Shown here: positions 17,650-28,688 of the stretch, in pieces | Numbering within the stretch: position 1 is the stretch's first letter | How the letters are laid out: every line of letters starts with the position of its first letter | Source: Lachnospiraceae bacterium | GTDB lineage: Bacteria; Bacillota; Clostridia; Lachnospirales; Lachnospiraceae | Length of the DNA stretch: 64,000 nucleotides | Assembly: GCA_017624835.1 (NCBI GenBank) | Contig: JAGAMG010000039.1 | Location: 1 to 64,000 of the forward strand | Direction: 5' to 3' | Translations under genes and position numbers: made by a program | Notes under the pieces: generated by a model | What the model was told of the DNA's origin: nothing | Databases searched by the model: none | What the model saw: the letters and a program-made list of their open reading frames with translations, nothing else

Positions 17650-20256
17650 ATGAACATTCAAAAATTTACTCAAAAGTCTTTGCAGGCCGTGGAAGGCTGT
17701 CAGAGATTAGCTTATGAATATGGAAATCAGGAAATTGAGCAGGAGCATCTGTTATATAGTCTGTTGACTATTGAAGACAGCTTGATTTTGAAAATGATTG
17801 AAAAGATGGAGATTCACAAGGAGCATTTTTTAAATCGTGTGGAGCAGTCCATCAATAAGAGAACCAAAGTCCAAGGGGGGCAGCCCTTTATTGGACAGCA
17901 TCTGAATAATGTACTGATTCATGCAGAGGATGAAGCAAAGCAGATGGGGGACGAGTATGTTTCTGTGGAGCATCTGTTTTTGGCGATGTTAAAGTATCCC
18001 AATAAGGAAATTAGGGAAATTTGGAAGGAATATGGTATTACAAGGGAGCGATTTTTAAAGGCATTGTCCACTGTAAGAGGTAATCAGCGTGTTACCAGTG
18101 ACAACCCCGAGGCTACCTATGATACGCTGGAAAAATACGGTCAGGATTTGGTGGAAAAGGCAAGGAATCAGAAATTGGATCCGGTAATCGGCAGGGATAG
18201 TGAGATTCGAAATGTAATCAGAATTCTTTCTCGTAAAACCAAGAATAATCCGGTATTAATAGGTGAACCCGGTGTGGGAAAAACAGCAGTTATCGAGGGA
18301 CTTGCTCAGCGTATTGTGCGGGGGGATGTGCCTCAGGGATTAAAGGATAAAAAGATTTTTGCTTTGGACATGGGAGCTTTGGTGGCAGGTGCCAAGTACA
18401 GAGGTGAATTTGAGGAACGTCTGAAGGCTGTTTTGGATGATGTAAAAAACAGTGAAGGTCAGATTATTCTTTTTATTGATGAACTGCATACTATTGTGGG
18501 TGCGGGCAAGACGGATGGTGCTTTGGATGCCGGAAATATGCTAAAGCCCATGCTTGCCAGGGGGGAACTGCACTGTATTGGTGCAACCACATTGGACGAG
18601 TATCGCCAATATATTGAAAAGGATGCTGCACTGGAGCGTCGTTTCCAGCCGGTAATGGTGGATGAGCCTACCGTGGAGGATACCATTTCCATCCTTCGAG
18701 GTTTGAAGGAACGCTATGAGGTTTATCATGGTGTAAAAATCATGGATAATGCATTGGTAAGTGCGGCAGTGCTTTCCAACAGATATATTACGGATCGTTT
18801 TCTGCCGGACAAGGCAATCGATTTGGTGGATGAGGCTTGTGCACTGATTAAAACAGAATTGGATAGCCTTCCTACAGAATTGGATGAATTGCAGCGTAGA
18901 TGTATGCAGTTGGAAATTGAAGAGGCTGCTTTAAAGAAAGAGGATGACAGATTAAGTGGCGAGCGTCTGGCGGCATTGCAGAAGGAGCTTGCTGAGTTAA
19001 AAGAGGAGTTTACCAATCGAAAAGTCCAATGGGATAATGAAAAAGCGTCCGTTGATAAATTATCCAAGTTAAGGGAAGAAATTGACCAAGTAAACAGTGA
19101 AATTCAGATTGCTCAGAGAGAAGGAAATTTGGAAAAGGCGGCAGAATTAAGCTATGGAAAGCTGCCTACCCTTAAGAAACAGCTGGCACAGGAGGAAGAA
19201 CGCGTTAATGCCCAAGAATTAGTATTGGTTCATGAAAAGGTGTCCGATGAGGAAATTGCCAAAATCATTTCCCGTTGGACAGGAATTCCTGTGGCAAAGC
19301 TTACGGAAAGTGAGCGTAACAAGACCTTACATCTGGATGAAGAATTGCATAAGAGAGTGGTAGGTCAGGAGGAAGGCGTTACCAAGGTAACGGAAGCTAT
19401 TATTCGTTCCAAGGCAGGGATTAAAGACCCTTCCAAACCCATCGGTTCTTTCCTGTTTTTGGGCCCCACCGGTGTGGGTAAAACAGAGCTTGCAAAGGCA
19501 TTGGCAGCCTCTCTTTTTGATGATGAAAACAATATGGTGCGCATTGATATGAGCGAGTATATGGAGAAATATTCGGTATCCCGTCTCATTGGAGCACCTC
19601 CCGGATATGTGGGCTATGAGGAGGGCGGTCAGCTTACAGAGGCAGTGCGCCGTAAACCCTACAGTGTAGTGCTTTTTGATGAAATAGAGAAGGCGCATCC
19701 CGATGTGTTTAATGTGCTTTTGCAGGTGTTGGATGATGGACGGATTACCGATTCACAGGGCAGAACTGTTGATTTCAAAAATACCATTTTGATTATGACC
19801 TCCAATATCGGTGCAGGATTTCTGCTGGAAGGTATTAATGAGGATGGTACTATCCGGGAGGAAGCAGAGGAAATGGTAATGAGTGATCTGCGAGGTCATT
19901 TCAGACCGGAGTTTTTGAATCGTCTGGATGAGATTATCCTGTTTAAGCCCTTGAATAAGGAAAATATCGGTGGTATCATTCATTTGATTATTGCGGATTT
20001 AAACCGACGCCTGACGGATAAGGAATTGAGCATTTCACTGTCAGAGGAAGCTACAAAGTTTATTGTAGATAATGCCTATGACCCGGTATATGGAGCACGT
20101 CCCTTGAAGCGTTATATTCAGAAGCATGTGGAAACATTGGCTGCTAAGCTGATATTGGCAGATAAGGTGGAAAGTGGCGATACCATTAAGATTATAGTGA
20201 AAGAGGGGCAATTGCAGGCAGTTGCTTTGGCAGAAGACAGAGTAGAATTAGAATAA
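17650..20256 (+). CDS. clpB: ATP-dependent disaggregase ClpB
   Basis: This is a Hsp100 ring ATPase that pulls apart aggregated proteins together with DnaK. The order is complete: N-terminal Clp repeat domain (1-145), first AAA+ domain with GEPGVGKT at 205-212 and [11 protein letters not shown], the coiled-coil middle domain (about 400-525), and a second AAA+ domain with GPTGVGKT at 605-612 and an arginine-finger region. The 868-residue length is standard, and the middle domain distinguishes it from ClpA and ClpC. An Hsp70 gene lies 5 kb away on the other strand. DUF4250 and ASKHA genes follow closely and may be co-transcribed. Confidence 0.97.
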   Translation: MNIQKFTQKSLQAVEGCQRLAYEYGNQEIEQEHLLYSLLTIEDSLILKMIEKMEIHKEHFLNRVEQSINKRTKVQGGQPFIGQHLNNVLIHAEDEAKQMGDEYVSVEHLFLAMLKYPNKEIREIWKEYGITRERFLKALSTVRGNQRVTSDNPEATYDTLEKYGQDLVEKARNQKLDPVIGRDSEIRNVIRILSRKTKNNPVLIGEPGVGKTAVIEGLAQRIVRGDVPQGLKDKKIFALDMGALVAGAKYRGEFEERLKAVLDDVKNSEGQIILFIDELHTIVGAGKTDGALDAGNMLKPMLARGELHCIGATTLDEYRQYIEKDAALERRFQPVMVDEPTVEDTISILRGLKERYEVYHGVKIMDNALVSAAVLSNRYITDRFLPDKAIDLVDEACALIKTELDSLPTELDELQRRCMQLEIEEAALKKEDDRLSGERLAALQKELAELKEEFTNRKVQWDNEKASVDKLSKLREEIDQVNSEIQIAQREGNLEKAAELSYGKLPTLKKQLAQEEERVNAQELVLVHEKVSDEEIAKIISRWTGIPVAKLTESERNKTLHLDEELHKRVVGQEEGVTKVTEAIIRSKAGIKDPSKPIGSFLFLGPTGVGKTELAKALAASLFDDENNMVRIDMSEYMEKYSVSRLIGAPPGYVGYEEGGQLTEAVRRKPYSVVLFDEIEKAHPDVFNVLLQVLDDGRITDSQGRTVDFKNTILIMTSNIGAGFLLEGINEDGTIREEAEEMVMSDLRGHFRPEFLNRLDEIILFKPLNKENIGGIIHLIIADLNRRLTDKELSISLSEEATKFIVDNAYDPVYGARPLKRYIQKHVETLAAKLILADKVESGDTIKIIVKEGQLQAVALAEDRVELE

Positions 20257-20270
20257 CAGGAGGAAGAAGT

Positions 20271-20444
20271 ATGGTACCATCGGACCCGGTAATGCTATTG
20301 AGTTTTCTGAATTTAAAGCTGCGTGATTTTTATGGCAGTCTGGAAGCATTATGTGAAGATTTAGATTTGGAAAAGTCAGCTTTGGAAGAAAAAATGGCAA
20401 GCATAAATTACCATTATGATGAAGGGAAGAATCAGTTTGTATAA
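20271..20444 (+). CDS. DUF4250 domain-containing small protein
   Basis: This 57-residue protein starts at ATG 20271 after AGGAGGAAGAAGT. It matches the DUF4250 pattern I know from Clostridia: PxDPVMLLSxxNxKLRDxY at the start and a closing YDEGKNQFV. The function is unknown. It is cytoplasmic and acidic, and the spacing of its helices suggests a small HTH-like fold. It lies 14 bases after clpB, and its last 29 bases overlap the next gene if that gene starts at 20416. Confidence 0.85.
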   Translation: MVPSDPVMLLSFLNLKLRDFYGSLEALCEDLDLEKSALEEKMASINYHYDEGKNQFV

Positions 20445-21684
20445 AGGGAAACGATGTCAAATCTGTACCGGCTGTGGCAGATGCCAAGGGGTAAGTGGCT
20501 TACAGGTCTTGACAAAACGACTGCAACCGTTTGAAGTAAATCTTTATAATGAAGAAAAAGAAAGATTAGTAACAGTGGATTTGGGAACCACTACCATAGC
20601 CATGCAGCTTCACAGAAGGGATGGAAGTGTGGAGGATAGCTTTGTGGCATTAAATCCTCAGCATATGTATGGGGCTGACGTGGTTTCCAGAATTGCAGCA
20701 GCCCAGTTGCATTCATTTGAAAGGGAAACAGCTCCCGCAGAACATATGCGGACTTTGGTTTTGGAATGTATCGGAAAGGGGATTCAAAGATTTCGAAGCA
20801 AATTAGAAGACGGAGAATCCTTGCGAATGGTGCTGGCTGCCAATACAACCATGGTTTATTTATTGATGGGGTGGGATACCACGGAAATCGGCTATGCACC
20901 TTTTGAAGCAAAGCAGTTGGATGCATTAGAAACGCTGGTGGAAGATGTTCCATGCTTTGTTATCCCCGGCTTATCCGCCTTTGTGGGTGGGGATATTGTG
21001 GCTGGTATTCATGCAAGCGGCATGCTGGAATCAGAAGCACTTTGCTTGTTGATTGACCTGGGAACCAATGGAGAAATGGTGCTGGGAAACCGTGCTAAAA
21101 TAATTTCCTGTGCTACAGCAGCAGGTCCTGCCTTTGAGGGGGGCGTAAACAAAGGCATATGGGGTTCGGATATGGTAAAGCTTTTGGCGAGGATGCGCAA
21201 AGAAGAGCTGATGGATGAAACCGGTCTTTTGTCAGATGCCTTTTTTGAAACTGGTGTCAGAATTGGCAATGTCTGTATTACTCAGGCTTCAGTGCGGGCA
21301 GTGCAGCTTGCCAAGGCAGCCATAGCTGCAGGAATTGAAATTCTGATAAAGCAATATGGTTGTAACGTGTCGGAGATAGACCGGGTTATACTTGCAGGGG
21401 GCTTTGGCTACTATATTAATCCCAGGGATGCTGCGGACATAGGACTTTTGCCGGAGACTTTCGTAGAAAAGACCTATGCCGGAGGAAACACGGCTCTTTC
21501 CGGTGCTTTGTGGGTTGGTGAGAAATTGATACAGGAGAAAAATGGGAATAAGGATATACAAAACAGGATAATAGATATCAAAAAAATCGGAAATTTAAGT
21601 ACGACAGTAATAAATTTGGCAAAACAAGATGACTTTCAGGAAGCATATGTGCGTCATATGAGCTTTTTAGGTAAAAAATTATAG
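20416..21684 (+). CDS. ASKHA-domain protein, RACo-like (DUF4445), with N-terminal four-cysteine motif
   Basis: This ATPase resembles the C-terminal part of RACo, the reductive activator of corrinoid proteins. Actin/Hsp70-type nucleotide motifs are VDLGTTTIAMQLH (about 53-65), LIDLGTNGEMVLGN and ILAGGFGYYINP. Instead of the usual plant-type 2Fe-2S domain, it carries only CQICTGCGRC (Cys14, 17, 20, 23), a CxxCxxCxxC arrangement able to hold a 4Fe-4S cluster or a metal. No corrinoid protein or methyltransferase gene is adjacent. ATGs at 20416 and 20419 have no clear ribosome site; TTG at 20437 sits nine bases after GAAGGGA and is a plausible true start that keeps all four cysteines. It overlaps the DUF4250 gene, suggesting translational coupling. 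The target is unknown. Confidence 0.82.
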   Translation: MMKGRISLYKGKRCQICTGCGRCQGVSGLQVLTKRLQPFEVNLYNEEKERLVTVDLGTTTIAMQLHRRDGSVEDSFVALNPQHMYGADVVSRIAAAQLHSFERETAPAEHMRTLVLECIGKGIQRFRSKLEDGESLRMVLAANTTMVYLLMGWDTTEIGYAPFEAKQLDALETLVEDVPCFVIPGLSAFVGGDIVAGIHASGMLESEALCLLIDLGTNGEMVLGNRAKIISCATAAGPAFEGGVNKGIWGSDMVKLLARMRKEELMDETGLLSDAFFETGVRIGNVCITQASVRAVQLAKAAIAAGIEILIKQYGCNVSEIDRVILAGGFGYYINPRDAADIGLLPETFVEKTYAGGNTALSGALWVGEKLIQEKNGNKDIQNRIIDIKKIGNLSTTVINLAKQDDFQEAYVRHMSFLGKKL

Positions 21685-21752
21685 AAATTGTAAAAAATTA
21701 TAGAAAAAGATAAAAAATAAGTAGTTTTAGAGAAAAATTGCACAAATAACTA

Positions 21753-21781
21753 TTCCAAAATTTATAAAAATGAGTTATACT
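21753..21781 (+). promoter_or_regulatory. Possible chemoreceptor promoter
   Basis: TTCCAA (21753-21758), a 17-base spacer and TATACT (21776-21781) lie before the chemoreceptor gene in a very AT-rich 155-base gap. No sigma-28 flagellar-type promoter was recognised. Confidence 0.38.
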
Positions 21782-21839
21782 ATCTATAGTTAGATGCTGC
21801 GAATGTGAGAAAGCTGATACAGCACCGGAGGTAAACATC

Positions 21840-24182
21840 ATGGAAAATAATACGACAAAAAAGTTATTTGGTAAGAAAGAAAAAGAAGTAAAAGAAAAAG
21901 TTGTAAAAGAAAAGCCTGTAAAGGAAAAACCTGTAAAAGAGAAAAAGGTTAAAGAAAAGAAAATTAAAGAAAAAAAGGTTAAAGAGAAAGCACCTAAGGT
22001 GGCAGGAGCTAAGTCTGATAAACTGCAAATGCTGAAGGACAAAGTCTCTTCTTTTAAGCTGTCTCAGTTATTTAAGGTGGATGAGGAAAAACTTGAGAAG
22101 GAACTTTCTGCAAAGCCTGTAAAACAGTCTAAATTTATGCTGTTCAGCATCAGAAATAAGATTGTACTGTGCTTTATCGTGCCTATCGTATTTATGGTAG
22201 TCATTGGTGTTTCTGCATATCAGAAGGCGGCGGATGGTATGAGTGGGAAGTATCAGGAAACTTCCTTGCAGACCATTAAGATGGCAACAGAATATGTAGA
22301 TATGAGTTGTAATTTTATTTCAGCAGAAGCGTTAAAGTATGCTTTTGATCAGGGCTTAAGTAAGTATTATATGAATTTGTATGATGATGAGCCTATTGCA
22401 AAAATGAATCTGTTGGACAGCGTAAAGTCAGACTTGATGTCTTCACAGACAGGAAATCCTTTTATCAGTGATATACATATTATTCCTAAGTCAGGAATCA
22501 GAGTATTGTCTTCCAAAACATTTAATGAAGAAGACGGATGCTACGAGGAGTATAGGGAAACAGTTGCAAGTGGAAAACGTGGTATTTTACCATGGGTTGA
22601 CAGACATCCGGTTTTAGATGAAGCGTTGAATTTGAAAGAAGATAATTATATTTTGGCATATCAGATGAATTCACAGTCCAATAATGCTTGTGTTGTTATT
22701 GATATTAAGACTGAGGCCATAAAGGAATTTATGGAAAAGCTGAACATGGGCGAGGGAAGTATCGTTGGCTTTGTTACAGAAGGTGGAAGAGAGATTATCT
22801 GTGAGCAGCTTGCAGAGGGTGAAGAAAGTAAGTTTGCAGAAGGGGAAGCAGTTTTCTTTAATCAATCCTTCTATAGTGAAATTGGTATGGAAGAGGAGCC
22901 TGTTTTAGAGGGAACGAAGGAAGTTAAGTTCCTTGGAGAGGATTATCTGTTTATTTATAGTAAGAGTGCGGAAACAGGGGCAACAGTGTGTTCTTTGGTA
23001 CCTGTTAATGTGATTACCGAACAGGCGCATGATATTAAGGATATAACCTTTAAGATTGTGATTTTGGCAACCGTCATCGTATTAGCTGTTGGAATTATCA
23101 TTGTAATGGGTATTCAGAATAATATGGTTCGTATTTCCAAGAAGTTTGGTGAGGTTGCCAAGGGTGATTTGACAGTTAAGGTTGTGGCTAAGGGACGTGA
23201 TGAGTTTAACAATCTGGCTGGCTCTGCAACTCATATGATTTCCAATACCAAGAAGTTGGTAAATAAAGTAACCAATGCCACCGGACAGTTGGAAGAAACT
23301 GCAAAGGATGTAGAACAGGCATCCGGTGTAATTGATGAATATTCCAAGGAGATTACACAGGCAATCAGCGAAATTAATGAAGGTATGGCAAGACAGTCCA
23401 GATATGCGCAGGATTGTGTGGATAAGACCGATGTATTATCCGATGAGATGCAGGAAGTAAGCCGTGTAGTTGAAAGTGTAGAAAAATTGGTGGAAGAAAC
23501 CGACGGCATGATTAACCGCGGTATGGAAATTGTATACTTACTTGGTGACAGAGCAAAGGAAACTACCAGTATTACAGAAGAGGTAGCAGAGAGCATTGAA
23601 TCCCTGCGTAAGGAAACCGAAATTATTAATTCCTTTGTTAAGACTATAACTGATATTTCTGAGCAGACCAATCTGCTGTCACTGAATGCTTCCATCGAAG
23701 CGGCAAGAGCAGGAGATGCCGGAAGAGGCTTTGCAGTAGTTGCAGAGGAAATTCGTAAGCTGGCTGATGATTCTGCAAAGGCGGCTGGAGAAATCAGAAA
23801 TAATGTAGGTCATATCAGTGCTCAGACCCAAAATAGTGTGGAAAGTGCAAATCAGGCACGCTCCATGGTAGATTTACAGACCGAGGCTGTGGAAGAGGTT
23901 GTTTCCGTATTCCGAGATATGCAGCTTAGAATGGGTGAGTTGGTTGAAGGTTTGAAGAATATCGTAGTCAGCACAGAGAAGGCGGATAGCGAAAGAAGTG
24001 ATGCTGCTGCTTCTGTAAAGAATATTTCCGATATTATTGAAGAGACTGCGGAAAGTGCAGAGGTTGTAAGCGAAGTTGCAGCAAAGCTGCTTAAGAACGT
24101 GGAAAGATTAAATCGTACAGCCGATGTACTTGGTGAAAATATGGGTGAGTTAAAGAGCGAAATATCCGTATTTAAAATCTAA
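21840..24182 (+). CDS. Methyl-accepting chemotaxis protein with lysine-rich cytoplasmic N-terminus
   Basis: This chemoreceptor has the usual order except at its start. Residues 7-55 are an unusual run of about ten short [10 protein letters not shown]-type repeats, followed by a linker, then membrane segment 1 (about 107-127). The extracellular sensor region (about 130-395) is dCache-sized, membrane segment 2 is near 400-423, then a HAMP domain ([19 protein letters not shown]). The signalling hairpin tip is [19 protein letters not shown] near 617-635. The 780 residues exceed a typical receptor by roughly the length of the basic tail. It is a single gene between the ASKHA gene and an ABC pair. 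The ligand is unknown. Confidence 0.92.
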   Translation: MENNTTKKLFGKKEKEVKEKVVKEKPVKEKPVKEKKVKEKKIKEKKVKEKAPKVAGAKSDKLQMLKDKVSSFKLSQLFKVDEEKLEKELSAKPVKQSKFMLFSIRNKIVLCFIVPIVFMVVIGVSAYQKAADGMSGKYQETSLQTIKMATEYVDMSCNFISAEALKYAFDQGLSKYYMNLYDDEPIAKMNLLDSVKSDLMSSQTGNPFISDIHIIPKSGIRVLSSKTFNEEDGCYEEYRETVASGKRGILPWVDRHPVLDEALNLKEDNYILAYQMNSQSNNACVVIDIKTEAIKEFMEKLNMGEGSIVGFVTEGGREIICEQLAEGEESKFAEGEAVFFNQSFYSEIGMEEEPVLEGTKEVKFLGEDYLFIYSKSAETGATVCSLVPVNVITEQAHDIKDITFKIVILATVIVLAVGIIIVMGIQNNMVRISKKFGEVAKGDLTVKVVAKGRDEFNNLAGSATHMISNTKKLVNKVTNATGQLEETAKDVEQASGVIDEYSKEITQAISEINEGMARQSRYAQDCVDKTDVLSDEMQEVSRVVESVEKLVEETDGMINRGMEIVYLLGDRAKETTSITEEVAESIESLRKETEIINSFVKTITDISEQTNLLSLNASIEAARAGDAGRGFAVVAEEIRKLADDSAKAAGEIRNNVGHISAQTQNSVESANQARSMVDLQTEAVEEVVSVFRDMQLRMGELVEGLKNIVVSTEKADSERSDAAASVKNISDIIEETAESAEVVSEVAAKLLKNVERLNRTADVLGENMGELKSEISVFKI

Positions 24183-24217
24183 ATCATTCGAAACCTGATT
24201 GACATGGAGTTAAGAAG

Positions 24218-25993
24218 TTGAAAGAAATAGTAAGACAATATTTGAAACCCTACGCCCCTCGCATGAGCGTGGGGTTTCTCATTAAATTTATAGGAACAAT
24301 TATGGATTTGTGTATTCCATATATTCTGGCGCATATCATTGATTTTATTATTCCATTGCAGCAAAAGAAATTAATTCTATTTTGGGGCTTACTTATGATA
24401 GTATGCTCTTTTCTTGCAGTGTCCTTTAATATTATTGCCAATCGTATGGCTTCGAAGGTGGCAAGTGATGCCACAGAGAATATCAGACATGATTTATTTG
24501 CTAAGACCATGTATTTGTCAAATGCACAAACGGACTCTTTTACAAAGCCATCTCTGATATCCCGAATGACCACGGACACCTATAATTTACATCAAATGAT
24601 AGGGCGAGTACAGAGACTTGGTGTACGTGCGCCCATTTTGCTAATAGGTGGGATTTGTGTGACTTTTACACTGGATCCTTATATGGCATTAGTATTGGTG
24701 GCAACTCTTCCTATGCTGGGAGGACTTACTATATTTGTATCCCGGAAAAGCATTCCTATGTATAGTGGGTTACAGGAAGCCACAGACCGCTTTGTACGAA
24801 TGGTGCGTGAGGATATTGCCGGAATTCGAGTGATTAAGGCATTATCCAAAAGGGATATAGAAATAAATAAATTTAAAGAAATTAATCAGGAAGTGGTAGA
24901 ACGTGAAAGAAAAACAGGAATGGTAATGGCGATTATTAATCCGGTAATGAATGTTCTGTTAAATCTGGGATTGGTATGTGTTATTATCGTGGGAGCAGTG
25001 AGAGTAAATAACGGAACAAGTGAGGTGGGTAAGATTTTAGCATTTACTACTTACTTTACCATTATTTTGAATGCAATGATGTCCATCTCTAAAATGTTTA
25101 CTGTGGTTTCCAAGGCGATTGCTTCCGGTAATCGTATCTGGAAGGTATTGGAGTGTGAGGAGGATTTGAAAACCTTACAGGAAGTCTATGAAGAGTGTGA
25201 AATCGAGAGTAGCAATGAAGCGGCGCAGCAGAAAGAGATGCCTTCAGAAATAGAGTTTAATCATGTTACCTTTTCCTACTTAAAACAGAAAGATGCAAAC
25301 GTGAAAGATATCAGCTTTAGGATTCAAAAAGGTGAGACCTTGGGCATCATCGGAGAAATTGGCTCCGGAAAGTCTACGATTATCAATTTAATGATGCGTT
25401 TGTATGAGGCGGATGAGGGTCAGATTATAATAGGTGGCAGGGATATCCGTACTTATGAGCCGGAAGTGTTAAAGGCAAAATTCGGAGTGGTTTTTCAAAA
25501 TGATACTATTTTTGAGGATTCCATTGCGGGAAATGTAACCTTGGGAAGAAAGCTATCGGAGCAGGAATTGCAGGAAGCATTATTATATGCTCGTGCAAGC
25601 GAATTTGTAGAGGACAGAGTAGGCAAAGAAAAGGAAAGCTTAAATATTAAGGGCGCCAATCTAAGTGGCGGTCAGAAGCAGCGGGTTTTAATTGCCAGAG
25701 CTTTAGCTGCAAAGCCGGATATCTTAATATTGGATGATTCCTCAAGTGCCCTTGATTATCGCACAGATGCAGCATTGCGTAAGGGAATTAAGGAGCATAT
25801 GTTAGGAACTACTTTAGTGATTGTGGCACAGAGAGTCAGTTCTATTCGGAATGCGGATCATATCTTGGTGTTGGAGGATGGTCAGGAAATTGGTTATGGT
25901 ACTCATGAGGAATTGATGGAGAATTGTCAGGTTTATCGTGAAATCAGCTATTCCCAGATGGGAGAGGGAATGGAGGTGACCGCGATTGAGTAA
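24218..25993 (+). CDS. Heterodimeric ABC exporter, subunit with degenerate catalytic residue
   Basis: A six-helix membrane domain (about 1-310) is fused to an ATPase domain with Walker A GEIGSGKST, signature NLSGGQKQR and Walker B ILILDDSSSALD. The residue after the Walker B aspartate is Asp instead of the catalytic Glu, as in the non-hydrolysing half of heterodimeric exporters such as TM287/288. The partner, which overlaps it by eight bases, supplies the complementary features. A TTG start at 24218 follows GGAGTTAAGAAG. The substrate is unknown; drugs, lipids or peptides are possible for this family. Confidence 0.9.
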   Translation: MKEIVRQYLKPYAPRMSVGFLIKFIGTIMDLCIPYILAHIIDFIIPLQQKKLILFWGLLMIVCSFLAVSFNIIANRMASKVASDATENIRHDLFAKTMYLSNAQTDSFTKPSLISRMTTDTYNLHQMIGRVQRLGVRAPILLIGGICVTFTLDPYMALVLVATLPMLGGLTIFVSRKSIPMYSGLQEATDRFVRMVREDIAGIRVIKALSKRDIEINKFKEINQEVVERERKTGMVMAIINPVMNVLLNLGLVCVIIVGAVRVNNGTSEVGKILAFTTYFTIILNAMMSISKMFTVVSKAIASGNRIWKVLECEEDLKTLQEVYEECEIESSNEAAQQKEMPSEIEFNHVTFSYLKQKDANVKDISFRIQKGETLGIIGEIGSGKSTIINLMMRLYEADEGQIIIGGRDIRTYEPEVLKAKFGVVFQNDTIFEDSIAGNVTLGRKLSEQELQEALLYARASEFVEDRVGKEKESLNIKGANLSGGQKQRVLIARALAAKPDILILDDSSSALDYRTDAALRKGIKEHMLGTTLVIVAQRVSSIRNADHILVLEDGQEIGYGTHEELMENCQVYREISYSQMGEGMEVTAIE

Positions 25994-27743
25994 AAAGGAT
26001 GTGGTAAAAAATCGAAGAGGAACAATTCTGCGATTGGGAAGTTATATGCTTCATTATAAATGGTTCTTGCTATTGGCGATTGTTTGTACCTTTGGAAGCA
26101 ATCTGTTTTCTCTGATTGGTCCCAGACTTACCGGCTTTGCCATTGGAGCAATAGAACCGGGAAAAGGAGCCGTTGATTTTGAAGTGGTAGCATATTATGC
26201 AGCGTGGATGGCGGGCTTTTATGTGTTGTCAGCAGCCATGTCCTATGGGTTACAGGTATTAATGCTTACTATTAGCCGTAGGGTTGTATACAAGATGCGG
26301 CAGGATGTTTTTGAAAAGCTGATGACGCTTCCTGTGGGATATTTTGATATTCATCAGACAGGAGATATTATCAGTCGTATCTCCTATGATATTGATACGG
26401 TAAACGGTTCCTTGTCCCATGATGTGGTGCAATTGCTTACTACCGTGATAACAGTGGTAGGTGCGTTATCCATGATGCTTAGTATTTCGCCGCAATTAGT
26501 TTTAGTATTTGTGGTAACGGTGCCTTTCTCGATTTTGTTGACAAAGGCAATTACAGGAAAGACTCGTCCTCTTTTTAGGGAGCGCTCTGCTAAATTGGGA
26601 GCTATGAATGGTTTTGTGGAGGAAATGATAACCGGTCAGAAGACTTTGAAGGTCTATGGCAGGGAAACCTATACCATTGAGCGTTTTGATAAGAAGAATA
26701 AGGAGGCTGTGGATGCTTACTATCGGGCAGAATACTACGGAAGTGTGGTGGGTCCCTGTGTGAATTTTGTAAATAATTTATCCCTGTCCTTAATCAGTGT
26801 ATTTGGTGCACTGTTGTATTTGGCAGGTAGTATGAGCATTGGAAATATTTCTTCCTTTGTGTTGTATTCAAGAAAATTTTCCGGTCCTATTAATGAGGCG
26901 GCCAATATTATGAGTGAATTACAGTCTGCACTGGCGGCTGCAGAAAGAGTTTTTCGTTTAATAGACGAGGAACCGGAGCCTGCGGATGCACCGACAGCCA
27001 CGGAGCTTACAGATGTGGTGGGAGAGGTGGAAATGTCCCATGTGAGGTTTGGATATTTACCGGAAAAGACCATTATCCATGATTTAAGCTTTCATGCCAA
27101 GCCAGGCAAGCTGATTGCCATTGTGGGGCCTACCGGAGCAGGGAAAACCACGCTGATTAATCTGCTGATGCGTTTTTATTATCCCCAAAAGGGTGGGATA
27201 CAGGTAGATGCTAAGAATGCAGAGGAATTGACCCGGGACAGTATTCGAAAAGCCTATGCCATGGTATTGCAGGATACCTGGCTTTTCTATGGAAGCATCT
27301 ATGAGAATTTGGCATATGGCAGGGAAGATGCTACCAGAGAGGAAGTAATAGCAGCAGCCAAGGCAGCCCATATTCATTCTTTTATTAAACGACTCCCCCA
27401 GGGATATGATACCATTCTTACTGATGAAGGTACCAATATTTCCAAGGGACAAAAACAGCTTCTAACCATTGCAAGAGCAATGCTTTTGGATGCAAAAATG
27501 TTGATTTTGGATGAGGCAACCTCCAATGTGGATACCCGTACCGAGCAGCAGATTCAAAAGGCTATGCGAAGGCTGATGCAGGACAAAACCTGTTTTGTAA
27601 TTGCACACCGCCTTTCCACCATTCAAAACGCAGATTTGATTCTGGTGGTAAATGACGGAGAGGTAGTGGAGCAGGGAACCCATGAGGAACTGATGAAAAA
27701 AGAGGGCATGTACCGAAAGTTATATCAGAGTCAGTTCGAATAA
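25986..27743 (+). CDS. Heterodimeric ABC exporter, catalytically competent subunit
   Basis: This is the second half of the exporter, with six membrane helices and then an ATPase domain. Walker A is GPTGAGKTT and Walker B is MLILDEATSNVD with the catalytic Glu, but the signature reads NISKGQKQL instead of LSGGQ. The poor signature pairs with the Asp-type Walker B of the upstream subunit and makes one dead ATP site. Its own Walker B pairs with the partner's good signature and makes one live site. The TTG start at 25986 overlaps the previous gene, so translation is coupled. Confidence 0.9.
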   Translation: MSKKDVVKNRRGTILRLGSYMLHYKWFLLLAIVCTFGSNLFSLIGPRLTGFAIGAIEPGKGAVDFEVVAYYAAWMAGFYVLSAAMSYGLQVLMLTISRRVVYKMRQDVFEKLMTLPVGYFDIHQTGDIISRISYDIDTVNGSLSHDVVQLLTTVITVVGALSMMLSISPQLVLVFVVTVPFSILLTKAITGKTRPLFRERSAKLGAMNGFVEEMITGQKTLKVYGRETYTIERFDKKNKEAVDAYYRAEYYGSVVGPCVNFVNNLSLSLISVFGALLYLAGSMSIGNISSFVLYSRKFSGPINEAANIMSELQSALAAAERVFRLIDEEPEPADAPTATELTDVVGEVEMSHVRFGYLPEKTIIHDLSFHAKPGKLIAIVGPTGAGKTTLINLLMRFYYPQKGGIQVDAKNAEELTRDSIRKAYAMVLQDTWLFYGSIYENLAYGREDATREEVIAAAKAAHIHSFIKRLPQGYDTILTDEGTNISKGQKQLLTIARAMLLDAKMLILDEATSNVDTRTEQQIQKAMRRLMQDKTCFVIAHRLSTIQNADLILVVNDGEVVEQGTHEELMKKEGMYRKLYQSQFE

Positions 27744-27846
27744 TAATTTGGCTTCGACAAATTATGAATGGCATGTTTGCCGCATATACTTTAGTAAATG
27801 AAGGTAAGGTTCCGTGTAGTTTGTCATAGGAGCCAAAAGGACATAC

Positions 27847-28599
27847 ATGCAGATTACTATGAAAAAAATATTAGCAGCAATCTTGATTTTTGATATATCA
27901 GCAGGATTGCTGCTTTTTGTTGCATACGGAAACAAGCTATTAGAGAAAGGGAGGCAGGAAGAGCGTAGTCAGGAACAAAGCAGGGCTGTGTGGGCAGTAA
28001 AGGAGGCAGGAGATGCGGACAGTGTCATAGCAGAAAGTACGGACTATAAAAAAATTGCCCTGACTTTTGATGACGGTCCCCATCCCTACTATACGGAGCA
28101 GTTGTTGGATGGTTTGAAGGAAAGGGGTGTGGTGGCAACTTTTTTTGTAACCGGAGAACATACCGTATTGCACCCGGATGTTATCAAACGCATGCATGAG
28201 GAAGGACATCTGATAGGTAATCATACCTATAGTCATATGCAGCTTACCAATGGTAACAAGGAAGAATTTAAGGAGGAATTGATTGCTACCAGTGAAGTGA
28301 TTGAAGAAATTATCAATGAGGAAGTCATTTATGTGCGTCCGCCCTATGGAACTTGGGATAAAAGCTTTGAAGGAGAGCTTAATATGATACCTGTTTTATG
28401 GAGTGTAGACCCCTTGGATTGGTGTACGGATAATGCTGCTACAGTGGTAGAAAAAGTGATTGGACAGGTGGAGGAAAATGATATTATTTTAATGCATGAC
28501 TATTATGCATCCACAGTGACGGCAGCGCTAGAGATTGTGGATGAATTACAGGGGCAGGGTTATACCTTTGTGACGGTGGAGGAGATTTTGTTTGATTAA
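27847..28599 (+). CDS. Polysaccharide deacetylase (NodB domain, PdaA/PdaB type)
   Basis: A short cytoplasmic start and one membrane or signal segment (about 8-27) lead to an extracytoplasmic NodB domain. Metal and catalytic residues are visible: TFDDGP with Asp75 and Asp76, HTYSH with His126 and His130, RPPYGTWD, and LMHD near the end. It should remove acetyl groups from peptidoglycan GlcNAc or MurNAc, or from another wall polysaccharide. At 250 residues it fits single-domain family members. It stands alone, with ribosome site AAAAGGA and a 103-base gap upstream. The exact substrate cannot be told from sequence; a sporulation role as in PdaA or PdaB is one option. Confidence 0.9.
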   Translation: MQITMKKILAAILIFDISAGLLLFVAYGNKLLEKGRQEERSQEQSRAVWAVKEAGDADSVIAESTDYKKIALTFDDGPHPYYTEQLLDGLKERGVVATFFVTGEHTVLHPDVIKRMHEEGHLIGNHTYSHMQLTNGNKEEFKEELIATSEVIEEIINEEVIYVRPPYGTWDKSFEGELNMIPVLWSVDPLDWCTDNAATVVEKVIGQVEENDIILMHDYYASTVTAALEIVDELQGQGYTFVTVEEILFD

Positions 28600-28688
28600 A
28601 GAAATAAATTGAGTTTTGAAGTGCTATTGGATATACTTGTTTTAAGGAGAAAACGAAAGGAAAATAGGTTACCGGAGGAATAATCTAT

